Shown here in pieces: positions 1 to 10,374 of a DNA stretch of 64,000 bases. The DNA is from Paratinospora sagittata. Taxonomy: Eukaryota; Streptophyta; Magnoliopsida; Ranunculales; Menispermaceae. The position numbers were made by a program, and so were the translations under genes. Numbering within the stretch: position 1 is the stretch's first letter; each line of letters starts with the position of its first letter. The stretch covers positions 862,461 through 926,460 of the forward strand of contig CM069593.1 in NCBI GenBank assembly GCA_035771175.1. The letters are read 5' to 3'. A model generated the notes under the pieces. It searched no databases and was not told the origin of the DNA. It saw only the letters and a program-made list of their open reading frames with translations.

Positions 1-530
1 TATATATATATATAACTAGATAGATAGATAAATAGGTATTATTATTTTTCTTGTTGACTAAAGATTAATTATAAAGGGATAAGGACGGAGTCAAACATCA
101 ACAAAGTATGCATACCTTCCAAAAAAAAAAAAAGAAGTATATACGCATGCTTCAGCATGATTTTCACAAAATTAATTAATTATTAAACTAATTTTTAGTT
201 TTATATAGGAACACACAGAGCTCTGACCTTGGATGTGGAGCCAAGCCTACCCTTGGATAACTGTTTAATTACATGAAATTAATATTTAAAAATCAAAGTT
301 GCGTTCAAGGCTGCTAATATGACATGTATATATGTTTTAAAAAATAAGGTGAAACTTAATTAATTAACACTTTCAAAAGCACTCCATGCAATTAATCGTT
401 TAAATTTTTTAAATTTTATAAAAAAGTTTACAAATAAAGAAGAGGATCGGTAAAAGTTTCAAGTATTAATTTACATTACATTTAAGTTGAAAAACAAAAT
501 AATAAATGTATGGTTATTCCAACAAAGAGT
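1..530. other. AT-rich intergenic stretch without a gene
   Basis: It opens with a short TA and TAGA microsatellite run and is otherwise AT-rich sequence with homopolymer tracts. I see no coding frame, RNA gene or recognisable repeat family before the end of the LINE that follows. Confidence 0.6.
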
Positions 531-536
531 TCTGAT

Positions 537-668
537 GCAAAATCGAACATAACACCCAACATTTATGGTGGTTTGTCCATCGCCTTCTTTTTTGCCCTGT
601 CTAACGCAAAATCGAACATGACACCCAACATTCATGGTGGTTTGTCCATCGCCTTCTTTTTTGCCCTT
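537..668. repeat. Tandem duplication, 69-bp period, at the LINE 3' end
   Basis: The motif GCAAAATCGAACAT starts at 537 and again at 606. The next roughly 60 bases are nearly identical in the two copies, differing at a few positions. In LINE orientation this is the 3' untranslated end just after the RNase H remnant, so it may be a duplicated 3' terminus. Confidence 0.85.
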
Positions 669-942
669 TTTTTTTTGAAAATCCGACGACTTCCTTAAGA
701 AGAAGAGAGAGGAGAGGCCTCCTCAAGCAATACATCTTCAGCAACAGGAGGATTTTCTTCCAACCAAACATGGAAGGAATCAATACCATAGCAAATCTAG
801 AGAGTCTATGGGCAATAAGATTGTCCTCCCTAGGAGTAAATTGAATAGCCATATTTGGCCAGTTCTCTAATAGACGAATACAATCTTCCAAAATTTCACC
901 CTCTTTGGAGTGAGTGTAGACATAGTTCTTCAACGCATTCAC
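601..942 (-). pseudogene. LINE RNase H domain remnant (RVT_3-like)
   Basis: The first part of the frame reads as the C-terminal end of a plant LINE RNase H: a block around DCIRLLENW followed by FTPREDNLIAHRLSRFA, which corresponds to the usual N-x-x-A-H-x-L-A-R-x-A ending. The remainder is untranslated 3' sequence read through by chance. The N-terminal part of the domain is not in this frame, so this is a fragment. Confidence 0.75.
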
Positions 943-1350
943 CCTAAAGAAGAGTCACCTTCAATAATATTCAACGCGGAGTCCCTGTTTCTACTGCACG
1001 TTCCAACCCATAACGCACAGCTAAAATCTCAGCTGAAGAAATCTCTAAAACCCCCAGAAACTTCTTCGCACATGCTGTAATAGTCTAACCCCAAGAATTT
1101 CTAATAATAGCCCCAACCCTAGTCACACCCAAATTCTCCAAGACACATGCATCCACATTAAGCTTTAGCTGGTTATGTGGAGGAGGAACCCATCGAGAAC
1201 AACTAATTGTTGTTGTTGGATGACTTTAATTGTTGTTGTTGGGTGAATACTTGATTCCTTGTCCTCCCCACAAACAATACATGTGGGGGATGGGATTATC
1301 TTTCGGCACTAGAGATTTGCACAAGTGGGAAGAGAGTTATTAAGTAGTCT

Positions 1351-1986
1351 CTAAGCGAAAATCCTAACTTTTGGGGGAAGGGAAAGATTCCATAGTTTAA
1401 CCCATTTGCTTTTGTTTTGGGATCCATGTGAAGATTCGACAATGTTGGAGTCTTTTACCTGAATCCAATACCCGCTTTTAACATTGTATTCGCCATTCTT
1501 CAAGAAGTGCCACATGAATTTATCAGGAGGTCTCATTTGGCTTAGAGGGATTTTCACAATGCATTCAACATCAACTTGAGGCAGATATTCGTTCAGTTTT
1601 CTAGTATCCCACTAGTTGTCATCATTAATGAATTCCCCAACATAGATACTTGGAGAGTTTGCACATGATGAAATAGGCTTGAAAAAGAAAGGCCAAGGGA
1701 TCCATGGATCCTTAAACATATCAATTCTCGAACCCCTGCCCACTCTCCATCTCGTACCTTTTAATAGTCACTCCCTACCCCACATTATACTCTTCCAAAC
1801 TTTTGAAGCACCTCCCTTGACTTGAGCTTCCCAAAATGAAGTTGGGAAATACCTGGTTTTAAGGACACGAGCTAAAAGTGAATCCGGATTTTGGGATATC
1901 CTCCATCCTTGTTTAGCAAGGAAAGCTTTGTTAAAAGCCTCCAATGCCTTAAAACCAAGACCTCCGAGAGCTTTTGCTTTACACAT
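1351..1986 (-). pseudogene. LINE connection / zf-RVT region remnant
   Basis: Two minus-strand frames carry segments typical of the region after plant LINE reverse transcriptase. The 1986-1768 frame has KALGGLGFKALEAFNKAFLA and the W-x-x-x-x-x-P-x-S-L-x-A-R-V-L-K block. The 1557-1351 frame has the zf-RVT lead-in with PPDKFMWHFLKNGEYNVKSGY and W-x-x-x-W-x-L-x-x-P-P-K-V. Stops separate the pieces. No intact product is possible. Confidence 0.75.
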
Positions 1987-2037
1987 TGATTTCCAGCTTC
2001 TCCAATGGGTTTTATGCCCTTCAGAGTCATCACCCCA

Positions 2038-3326
2038 CTAGAATCTAGACAACATCGAATTGATTTGGTAGCAAAGGGTCTTTGGGATCCTGAAAACGCA
2101 CATAGCATAGACTGGCTGGGCTTGAGTGACTGTTTTGATTAGAACCTCATTCCCACCAACTGAGAAGAGTTTAGAATTCCATTGTTGAAGAGCTTTCCAA
2201 ATCCTCTCCTCAATGAACTGAAACATTTGTAAGGTGCTCTTGTGGCCCAGGCATGGAAGAGCCAGATATTTCTAGTGGGAAACACAGTTGGTGATACCTA
2301 ATCTGTCTCTGAACCATTATTTTGCTTCCTCCCGAACACTAGTACTGAAAAAGAGAGAAGATTTGTTCAGATTCACTTGTTGCCCAGATACCGCTTCGTA
2401 TCTCCTAAGTATGGACTGGATGGTGTGGCTGTTAGCTGAGTCTGCTTTGCAAAAAATCAAACAATCATCAGCAGACAAAAGATGGGACAACCTAGGGCTG
2501 ACCCTTGCAATTCTAAGACCAATGATTGAACCCCTCATTTCCTCATGATTGACGCTAGCTGATAGTCCTTCAGCACATAACAGGAAGAGGTAAGGGGATA
2601 ACGGGTCACCTTGCCTAAGGCCTCTAGATGGTTTAATTCTACCATATGCCCTACCATTAATTATAACGGCCGATGAGACAGTTGATACACATTTTATAAC
2701 CAGATTTATCCAACGGGAACAAATCCCATTTTTTCCATTATGGTTTGAAGAAATGGCCATTCAATCCTGTTATAAGCATTATTCATGTCACCAAAGACAT
2801 GCACTCATTTCCTCATGATTTAGGCACCAAAGACATGCACTACAGAAATTCCCTTCAACAATATCCTAGTAATATTGGAAAAAAAATTTGTAAGCCCATC
2901 TGGACCGAGACTTTTTAAAGGGGCCATTGAAAATAAAGTGTACTTAACGTCAAGGGTTGTGAATGGAATCAGAAGTTGTTGATTCATTACCTCAGAGACG
3001 ACCTGGTTCATGCCTTCCATTACCTCAGTAATTTGTTCTCAAGGAGGGTTTGAAGTTGAGAAGAGGTTTTTGAAGTATCCTTCCATGATGGTGCTGATCT
3101 CTTTGTTGTCTGTTGCCCAATTTCCTTTGTTGTCCTTCAGACGCCTAATTTGGTTGGTCTTCTGTCTGGCTTTTGATTTAGCATGAAAGAACGTCGTGTT
3201 TTTGTCTCCATATTTCAACCAATTGGTTTTATCTCTTTGGCACCAAAACATCTTACCTTTGATAAGAAATTTTTCCAGTCTTGCTTCCAAAGTCTTTATC
3301 CTCAAGCTTGAATTAACCGATTGCAC
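2038..3326 (-). pseudogene. LINE reverse transcriptase, broken, with altered catalytic motif
   Basis: Pieces of an RVT_1 domain lie in several frames. 3326-3039 holds the pre-RT block with WLKYGDKNTTFFH. 3020-2820 has the palm entry (SLGPDGL, where functional LINEs have G-P-D-G). 2760-2317 has SRGLRQGDPLSPYLFLLCAE and the catalytic region. 2226-2038 is the thumb with W-x-x-x-L-F-S-x-G-G-x-E-V-L-I-K. The catalytic box reads SADD (codons at 2475-2464) where this family normally has F/Y-A-D-D; both aspartates remain. A small internal duplication lies at 2789-2841. This is a pseudogene. Confidence 0.88.
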
Positions 3327-3345
3327 TCCATTGTAGAGGCCATTA

Positions 3346-4033
3346 TGTCACACCCCAGTACACAGCACACCACAGTGTCTAGTACCCCTGGGATGTGATG
3401 CGTACCTCATACCGAGCGTACCTCAGCCATTACATACCACATAATATTGTCACATTCCAGTACACAGCCCACTGCAGTATCTAGTACCCCGGGATCATTT
3501 GTCCATATTATTCATTCATAAATAGTGCAAGGCCTCCCCCATATTCGAACTCACAACCGCTTAAGCTTTGATTTCGTGCGAATCACGCGTTCTCCCTTCG
3601 TTTCCTCTTCCTTTCTTCTCGGTTCTTCCGTCTTCTCTTTCTCTCTGCTTCTTTCTTTCCTTTTCGTTCTAGCAACATCATTTAACATTTTTTTAATTTA
3701 TGGCTCAGTGGTTACTCAGATTGCGAAAGCAAACATTAAGAGGTTGTGAGTTCGAATTTGGGGGAGGCCCTGTGCTATTCATGAATGAATAATATGGACA
3801 AATGATCCCGGGGTACTAGACACTGTAGTGGGCTGTGTATTGGAATGTGACAATATTATGTGGTCTGTAACGGTTGGGGTACGCTCAGTATGAGGTACCC
3901 ATCATATCCCAGGGGTACTAGACACTGTGATGTGTTGTGTACTGGGGTGTGACAAAAAGGCCTTACGTATGAGGTACCCATCACATCCCGGGGGTACTAG
4001 ACACTACGGTGTGCTGTGTACTGGGGTGTGACA
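3346..4033. mobile_element. Foldback element with ~215-bp inverted repeats and a 5-bp TSD
   Basis: The left arm 3346-3562 matches the reverse complement of 3738-3954 at roughly 90% by eye. A third copy of the terminal ~70 bp follows at 3955-4033. The outer ends are TGTCACACCCC and GGGGTGTGACA. The element is bounded by CATTA at 3341-3345 and CATTA at 4034-4038, a perfect 5-bp target-site duplication, and the LINE continues on either side. Each arm also carries an internal near-copy of its own start (from 3448 on the left). The core between the arms is pyrimidine-rich and holds a tRNA-like A box at 3701-3711, with a B-box-like segment at 3748-3759 that belongs to the right arm. No coding capacity. 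TG...CA ends with a 5-bp TSD recall LTR elements, but the arms are inverted. Family unknown. Confidence 0.85.
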
Positions 4034-4574
4034 CATTAAGTTGTTCTTGTAACCTTAAAATTTCTTTTGGGATGGAGCCAAACTTCTTCTTTCCCCACTG
4101 TACCAATTCTCTCATACTCCTGCGCATTTGATATGAGATTTTACTATCAGGGAGCCTTTGTTCCCCTGAACTCCATATTGAGCTAACAATCTCCTACGCC
4201 TCAGTTTCCCTTGTCCAAAGAGCTTCAAAGTGTAATCTTCTCTCACCCTGAGTCCCACTTTGAGCAACATTTATATGTGCTTCCAGCACAATTGGCCTGT
4301 AATCGAAACCCATATAATCCAGATGACTACATCACATAGTACATAACCTGGCTTTCCACTGGAAGGAGCATAAGGCCCGGTCCAAACGTTCTTGAACGTG
4401 AGCACCTCACATTCTTTTGTTGTTCCATGTGAATGGAGGGCCGCTGAAGCCTGGATCAGTCAGGTTACAGTGCTCCACAGTTCTCCTGAACTTTTCCATT
4501 TGATTTTGGGGTCTACAAGATCCACCTTGCTTCTCATTTGCAAACAGGACTTCATTGAAGTCACCAACCACCAA

Positions 4575-4967
4575 TCACTCTAGACAGGAATGGTCTTGGA
4601 GGCGAGAACGCAACTCCCATGACAGTGGCCGGGAAGCGCCATCCGGTTCTCCATAAAAATCAGTAAGCCTCCACTTAGGACTCGTGCCCGATTCAATCCG
4701 TACATCGATATGAGACTTAGACATGGATCTTAACGAGATCAACATCGGATCCTTCCACAGCAATATCAAACCACCATTCTTACCAATTGTAGGGTTGGTG
4801 ATGCAACCGAAACCCAGACCCACACGAATTCTTTTAGCTTTTTGTTGAGATAGTATTGTTTCCATGAGGAACATGACTGTGGGTGCTTTTGAGAGGACCA
4901 CCTGTCGGAGGTCTTTGAATGCCCGGGGGTTCCCAAGCCCTCGAACATTCCAACTTAGGATTAACAT
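4575..4967 (-). pseudogene. LINE endonuclease N-terminal fragment (EEP family)
   Basis: The frame begins MLILSWNVRGLGNP, the standard opening of the ORF2 endonuclease in plant L1 elements, with the metal-binding asparagine in SWN. It continues with the block containing the catalytic glutamate (FLMET) and GGLILLWKD. It ends at a stop after about 130 residues, well short of a full EEP domain of about 220-240 residues. The rest of the domain before the RT is scattered over other frames up to the foldback insertion. Confidence 0.85.
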
Positions 4968-6437
4968 TGATCCCGACGGGCCTGACCAGCTGCACCCGCC
5001 GATATGAACAAAGATTGGGAATCATCAGTTGATCTCTCTCTCTTCCCTGTTATTTTCCTCCACTGCCCCTTGTTTGAATGATCTTTCCCTCCAGGATCAA
5101 CCACTATAAGGACTTGACCTGCCCCCAACTGGTTTCCTGACATTTGTTTTGAATGGAAATGTTCCTTGCGTATCAAGTCGTTCTCCTTTTGGGTTTCAAC
5201 AGCTACTTTGAGATGGGATAAAGGGGAAACTTCAGAGACTGGGGGTGGGACTGGATACACAACAGGGTGCTTTTGATGGCCAGAGTTAATTAGCGTATCT
5301 AGAGTGTTGAGATATGGTTTGGATTTTTCATATCTTTGGACGTTTGTGACACACCCTTTGTTAACTCCGCCTTTCAGATCCTGCCACGTACCTGTCTCAA
5401 CACGTGCTTCTGGGATAGAAATTTGTTCCCTTTCTGAGACAAGCATGGCCGCCCTCTCGTTCCCATCACTTCTCTCAAGGACCCCACTTTTTTCTTCTTG
5501 TTTAGAGGGATTTGATGTCCCATCTGAAGACTTCCTTCTATCAGAGAAACTGATAGTACCTATCTCCTCCTCGTTTGCTGTTGTCATGGCATAGCAACCC
5601 TTCAACGCTCTAGCGACATCCAGGATTTCGCCAAAAATTTCCGCGGAGCCTCGACTATTCTCCAACATTGATGTCTCCACATTATGGTATATCCTACTTC
5701 TTCCTGATAGTGGTTCTTTGGCCCTCAACGAACCTCCATAATTCGTTCCAGTTGGTTTTTCCCCACATCGGTCATCTTACAAAACCTTTGAGAATGATCT
5801 AATTTCCACAAATGAAACAGAAGAGAGGTAGCTTCTCATACTGCAAATTGACCCATAATGGTTTTTCATTTGGATTAACTCTAACCCCTAAGCCTCTTCT
5901 TAGAGATTTGGAGACATCGATTATGACTCTCACTCTCAGAGATCTTCCCCAATATTTTCCACCCTGATTATTCCCCATTTCGACAACCCCAATAGAGTTT
6001 CCAATCAAAGAACGGACCTCCTTTGTCATGAAGATTATCGGGAGATTGTGAATCTGAACCCAAAATTTTGCTTTGTTCAGTTCAGCTTCCCCAGGTCGCA
6101 AAGACTCGTTAACGTCGCCCAAAAGCACAAGAGCTCAGTTGAAATGCCACGACTCGTCTTCCATAACCCTTCGTTTGTCCACAATGTGGCCAAATTGCAC
6201 CATGAAACGATCTGGGCCGACTTCGAAAATGTTGATCTCCCTTCGTGGGGACCACACTTGCTTCATCGTCTTCTTGAACGCGTCCTTGTTGAATCTTCGG
6301 GAAAAGAAAACTTTTGCCACTAAGCACAATTTTGAATCCTCCGTTTTCTTAGGTTTTGAACCTAGGAGATCAACAATCTCTAATTCGTCTTTTGTAATGT
6401 AGAAAGAATTCCATAACCCTTCCATCTCTTCCTCCAT
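4961..6437 (-). pseudogene. LINE ORF1 remnant (DUF4283 / zinc-knuckle type)
   Basis: The 6437-6135 frame has the N-terminal part of a DUF4283-like nucleic-acid-binding domain (L-x-x-K-V-F-F-S-R-R-F-N, then M-x-x-x-W and a block ending ESWHFN). It continues after a frameshift in 6128-5799 with FWVQIHNLPIIFMTKEVRSL and LWVNLQYEKLPLFCFICGN, where C-x-x-C-G is the start of the CCHC knuckle; a stop follows at once. The polar, Ser/Lys-rich frame 5728-4961 is the likely ORF1 C-terminal region and overlaps the endonuclease start by 7 nt. At least one frameshift and one stop make it non-functional. Confidence 0.8.
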
Positions 6438-6762
6438 TCCCCTTCCAAACAGTTATTCAGCTGGAAACTCCGACAAGCAGAGACTCACCCACGGTAAAAG
6501 AAAAACCACAAGTTAGTGGAAAAAGACTCTTAGCTCAAGGGGGCGAGAGAAATCTTTTTTGGCGTTAATATAGCCTAACATAGAGTAATTTTATTTTATT
6601 TTTCATAGAAAAGAGAAAGTGATGTGATGAGGAGAAGTATATATTTTTCTTATTTTATTAAACCAATAATTCTTGTCTCATTTGGTTTTAGTTCATATAT
6701 GGCATGAAAATGACTTTAATAAAGGTATCTCTTTTGCATATCTTAAGCCAATTTTGAGTAAA

Positions 6763-6922
6763 GTAATGCTACGATAACATTCAAAAAGTACATTTAAAGT
6801 TTACATCACTTTTATACACTACTGAATTGTCTCGAATCATAAAATTATGTGTTGGTACATGATTTGAAATAATTCAATAGTATTTAATGATGATGTATAT
6901 TTTGAATATCACTTTAGTATTT
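6763..6922. repeat. Small inverted-repeat element (MITE-like)
   Basis: The left end, TAATGCTACGATAACATTC, pairs imperfectly with the reverse complement of the right end, which reads AATACTAAAGTGATATTC. The arms are about 30 bp, the element about 160 bp, AT-rich and non-coding. I could not settle a target duplication. Confidence 0.5.
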
Positions 6923-7032
6923 TTTTTTTAAATATTATGTACTTATAAGATGAAATGTTGGACAACCACCTAAATTTTAATTAGTATCAATCCATACACC
7001 TTTAAGGCATTAGGTGTAAAGTTAAATGAAAG

Positions 7033-7195
7033 AAAATGTTAATTTAACTGTAAAAAAAAAAAAAAGACAACTACATACATGTTCATATTTATTAGATGTG
7101 TGTGGTTTATACATCTTAAGGTGTGTAATAAATAATTCAATGAATATAAACATGTAATTGTCTTTTTTCTTTTTGCAGTGAGATTAGCATTTTTC
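7033..7195. repeat. MITE-like element, family A (copy 1)
   Basis: Inverted arms of about 55-60 bp: AAAATGTTAATTTAACTG on the left and the reverse complement of GTGAGATTAGCATTTTT on the right, each followed by an A/T run, AGACAA and TACAT. The centre holds GTGTGTGG and ACATCTTAAGGTGTGTAAT. The same element, with the same arms and centre, recurs at 49877-50442 and as a half copy at 9851-9916, which supports a repeat family. Confidence 0.7.
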
Positions 7196-8145
7196 TTAAA
7201 TAAAGACTTCAATATTATTGATAGAGAAATTAATTAAGACTAATTAATTAAGTTAGGCGGCCCTATGGTTATAATAATAAATGCCGACTTCAAAGATTTG
7301 AGTTTATGATACCAGTGAATTGCCCCATTTTACATGGGCATTTAAATATAGATATGATTTACAAGATGTTTATATAACTATATATAATATACAGGTAGAT
7401 ATAAAAATGTCGGCTTTGACTTGTATATATAAAGAATATTACAAAAGGCTAGTAGGGAAGCACTACTTGATATATATAATATGTCCAAAAAGGATTATTT
7501 TATAATCCCTCATATAGGAAGAAGGGTATCACAACTATTAATCAGGCTCGAATAGTTGGGTCAATGCATGATTTGATTTGTTGTGTGTGACCTTTTGATT
7601 CAAAACCCATTAATTCCTTGAGTGCAAGAAGAAAAAATAGTTGATGATGTGGGGCATTTACCCTTAATTGTTACATCCGCTTGCTTGCTGTGCTTAGATC
7701 CTTAGGTCTAAACTATGACAAAAAAAAAAAAAAAAAAAATTCCAATAAATTTAGCCAAATCATTTTCATTTGACAATTTGAATCTAGAAAATAAAATGTA
7801 TATATGTTTAAGTACCCTTAATCAGAAATTTGTGTAATTATAATGAAGGGTTTATCATAAATTACATCTATGTGCATATAATCCACTGTTCATAATGTTG
7901 AAAATATTCTTGTTAATAATACCTTGATATTTTATATGGTCTAGCGTACATAATCCATCGTGAACATTAATGTCATACCATAGATTTAATCAGTAATTAA
8001 TTAGATGGGAAAGTTTTTCTCGGTGAATCATAATCAAACTCTCATGAGTTTTTTTGTTTTTGTTTTAAATATTGAAAGAGACACGATTATAGCAATTAAG
8101 AACAACTACAAGCTAATGAAACAGTACAATTATTAAAATTGTCGA
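7196..8145. other. Intergenic, downstream of the dirigent gene
   Basis: AT-rich sequence with an A19 tract near 7720 and no convincing coding frame. It contains the 3' flank of the minus-strand dirigent gene; I see no obvious single polyadenylation site. Short ORFs here are AT-rich noise. Confidence 0.5.
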
Positions 8146-8715
8146 TTAATAATGGAAGACATAAACATTATACTCAACAACCGCAGTAGTAGAAGAGAGT
8201 GAGCGAGTTCTTGCAAGAGCATAGCCACGAGCAAACCTAAACACCCCAGTTCCTCCCACAATAGGCATCTCTCTGACCTTTGATAAAACAACATTTCTTC
8301 CCAATACACTAAGTGTGCTACCTTTATACTTGCCTTCGGTGAGCACGAAATTGAAAGCCGTTAACAAACCAATCTCGCTCTGAGACGCATAAGCGTAGGT
8401 CCCTTGAGCTCTCCCGACGGGCTTCGACGTTATCTCCAGCCCTTCGGTTAATGGGTCATCGATGATCATCATTGAACCGAAGAATGTTTTCGATGTATTG
8501 GTGGTCGATGCTTTCGCAACTTGGAAAGCTGTGGCGTTTGGGCCACTAACTATGTCATGGAAGTAGAAGTGAAGATGGGTCTTCTTCTCTCGACCAAGAG
8601 GTACATGAGAAAAGCCTTTGGATTCACCATTAATGGAGGCCAAATTGGAGAAGAACAAGAAGAAGAGGAAGAAGAAAAGCATGGAATAATAAGAAGTTTC
8701 ATAAGCCATAGCCAT
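8146..8715 (-). CDS. Dirigent family protein
   Basis: Complete single-exon gene of 189 aa, the usual length and structure for plant dirigent proteins. Residues 1-29 form a hydrophobic signal peptide rich in Phe and Leu, so the product is probably secreted to the apoplast. The mature part carries family landmarks in order: HFYFHDI near residue 50, FGSMMIIDDPLTEG near 80, VGRAQGTYAYAS near 100, NFVLTEGKYKGSTLSVLGRN near 120-140, MPIVGGTGVFRFARGYALA near 150, and the terminal VVEYNVYVFHY. Dirigent proteins steer radical coupling of monolignols to give stereospecific lignans or related products. The subfamily and substrate cannot be told from this alone. The first ATG is preferred; an ATG two codons in is the alternative. 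A TATA-like box lies about 40 bp upstream, so the leader is short. Confidence 0.95.
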   Translation of the reverse strand: MAMAYETSYYSMLFFFLFFLFFSNLASINGESKGFSHVPLGREKKTHLHFYFHDIVSGPNATAFQVAKASTTNTSKTFFGSMMIIDDPLTEGLEITSKPVGRAQGTYAYASQSEIGLLTAFNFVLTEGKYKGSTLSVLGRNVVLSKVREMPIVGGTGVFRFARGYALARTRSLSSTTAVVEYNVYVFHY

Positions 8716-8755
8716 GTCTTTGCCTTGTTAATCTACTTTTGATCACCTTATATGT

Positions 8756-8767
8756 CCTTATATATAC
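8756..8767 (-). promoter_or_regulatory. TATA box of the dirigent gene
   Basis: On the minus strand the sequence reads GTATATATAAGG about 40 nt upstream of the dirigent ATG. Position and composition fit a plant TATA box with a very short 5' leader. The surrounding TA-rich tract makes the exact element ambiguous. Confidence 0.5.
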
Positions 8768-8965
8768 ATATATGGTTTCAGGAAGCTAGTTGGATGAATT
8801 AAAATGGGTGGAACATCATTGTTGTGTTCAGTAAAGAAATAATTCTGACCATTAGATGCAGCATGAGGTCACCTTAGTATCAAAAAATACAAAAGAAGTT
8901 CTACAAGTAAGAGGATGGTTGGTGGATTACTAGATTCTTATTATAATAAAATTTGAAAAATGTCT

Positions 8966-9140
8966 TATATAAGTTGAGTATTAACGTTATTTTTCGACAA
9001 TGACACCCAACACATTTTGAGATTTTAGGAATATGCATATATTGTATAACATCTCCAAATACATGCGCATCTCTAGAACATTTAAGAAAAATTGAATGTT
9101 AATGTCAAAAAATAACGTTAACACCCAATATATATATATA
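8966..9140. repeat. MITE-like element with TTAACGTTATTTTT arms
   Basis: The left arm at 8976-9008 (TATTAACGTTATTTTTCGAC) pairs with the reverse complement of 9091-9126 (AATGTCAAAAAATAACGTTA). About 85 bp separate the arms, and a (TA)n run follows on the right. A diverged half of the same motif (GGTGTTAATGTCAGAAAATG) occurs near 49360. Confidence 0.55.
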
Positions 9141-10374
9141 TATATATATATAACATTTACTCATCAAATTCAAACAATATTCCAATAGTCCATTTGGGTT
9201 TTTGATATGGTAATGAAAATGTCTTTGGAGTATTTCATACAGTCTTGTCTATGTGCTATCTTGATGCTGCATTGAAGTGATAACACGCGTGGAAAATGAC
9301 GTTAAGATGATGGAGGCATGGAGGGCACTGGATCAGGGCTCTGCAGATTGTTAATTTTCTTTAGGGGAAGACATTTCAATTAGGTTGGGTGCCACTAAAT
9401 AAATAAATAATTCAGGTTAAAACTTAATGGAAAGAGACGACTACTACTTCCATTATTGTTCCAAGATGGGAATATATAGACACGACTATCATATAAAATT
9501 GTTTGAGTTGTAAGATACCTAATAGTCAGACTATAACACAAATTAAATATATGTAAGATATTAATCCACTAATAATGAAATGGTCAAAACGTTCAAGCGC
9601 CCCAAAGAAATGTTGGTATCTACCATTACCAAACATATACTGTCCGTGTAGAAGATCTTCTTCAAACCGCTTTTGAAGCAAATTATTTTTTAAGGTATTT
9701 GACAATATTTATTTTTAAGTAAATTGTAGTAAAAAAAAATAATTTTTTATTTTTTTAGAAAAAACTTGAGAATACCAACTTTTTTTTAAAAGTACTTTTA
9801 TAAAAAACACTTCTGTACTTTTATAAAAGTACATATTTAAATCTATTACATGTATAATAAATAATTTAATGAATTAAACATGTAATTATATTTTTATAAT
9901 TAGATTAATATTTTTTATATATTAATTTTCTTTCCCGGGGGAGGCAGTTTAATTAGCTTGGGTGCCACTAACATGGTCTTTTGGAGATAATAAATAATTC
10001 AGATTAGATGTGCTACTTCCATTATTGTTCCGAGATGGAATAGACTTGAATTGTTAGATACCTATTAATGAAATTAAAACACAAATTAAATATAAATGGT
10101 GAAAGAAAAAGACATAAAAATTAAAAGAAAAAACACACCTTAGAATCTACAATGGTAATTCATGACCGAGTATTTGCGATTAATAAAGCCAAGCAAAGTT
10201 ACCCAACATATTTTTATGATTTTTAAAATAAAATAATAATTTGAAACAATGGATAAGTTTATTGAAGTCATTTTATAAATGATTTTTTCATAATTATTAA
10301 AAACTTAATTGTTGGCATGTTAAAGAAAAATTGGTTTAGGACTAAATGACAAATACTTTGAAAACACTTTTTTT
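9141..10374. other. Intergenic with repeat debris
   Basis: AT-rich sequence without a gene. It contains GTGCCACTAA twice (near 9388 and 9962), each followed by an ATTCAGGTTA- or ATTCAGATTA-like stretch, suggesting an old local duplication. It also holds poly-T and T/A blocks near 9700-9830 typical of transposon remnants, and a half copy of MITE family A at 9851-9916. Confidence 0.5.
9851..9916. repeat. Half copy of MITE family A
   Basis: TATAATAAATAATTTAATGA followed by an ACATGTAATTATATTTTTAT-like stretch matches the right half of the element at 7033-7195. The left arm is missing, so this is a truncated or decayed copy. Confidence 0.45.

Larger units (their letters stand above)
531..6545 (-). 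mobile_element. Decayed L1-type plant LINE (non-LTR retrotransposon)
   Basis: Read on the minus strand, the expected modules of a plant LINE appear in order: an ORF1 with a DUF4283-like domain and a CCHC-knuckle start (6437-5799), an ORF1 tail (5728-4961), an apurinic-type endonuclease (4967-4575), reverse transcriptase (3326-2038), a zf-RVT-like segment (1986-1351) and an RNase H end (942-601). Stops and frameshifts break it into many frames, so it cannot be autonomous. It is interrupted by a foldback element at 3346-4033. The 3' end lies near 531 in tandemly duplicated sequence. I could not identify a target-site duplication, so both outer limits are approximate. Confidence 0.9.

Noticed and set aside
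3525..3749. ORF within the foldback element
   Set aside because: Low-complexity Phe/Ser/Leu-rich reading of a pyrimidine-rich core; no domain.
3701..3762. A genuine tRNA gene in the foldback core
   Set aside because: A- and B-box-like phrases are present but no cloverleaf, anticodon arm or acceptor stem can be formed.
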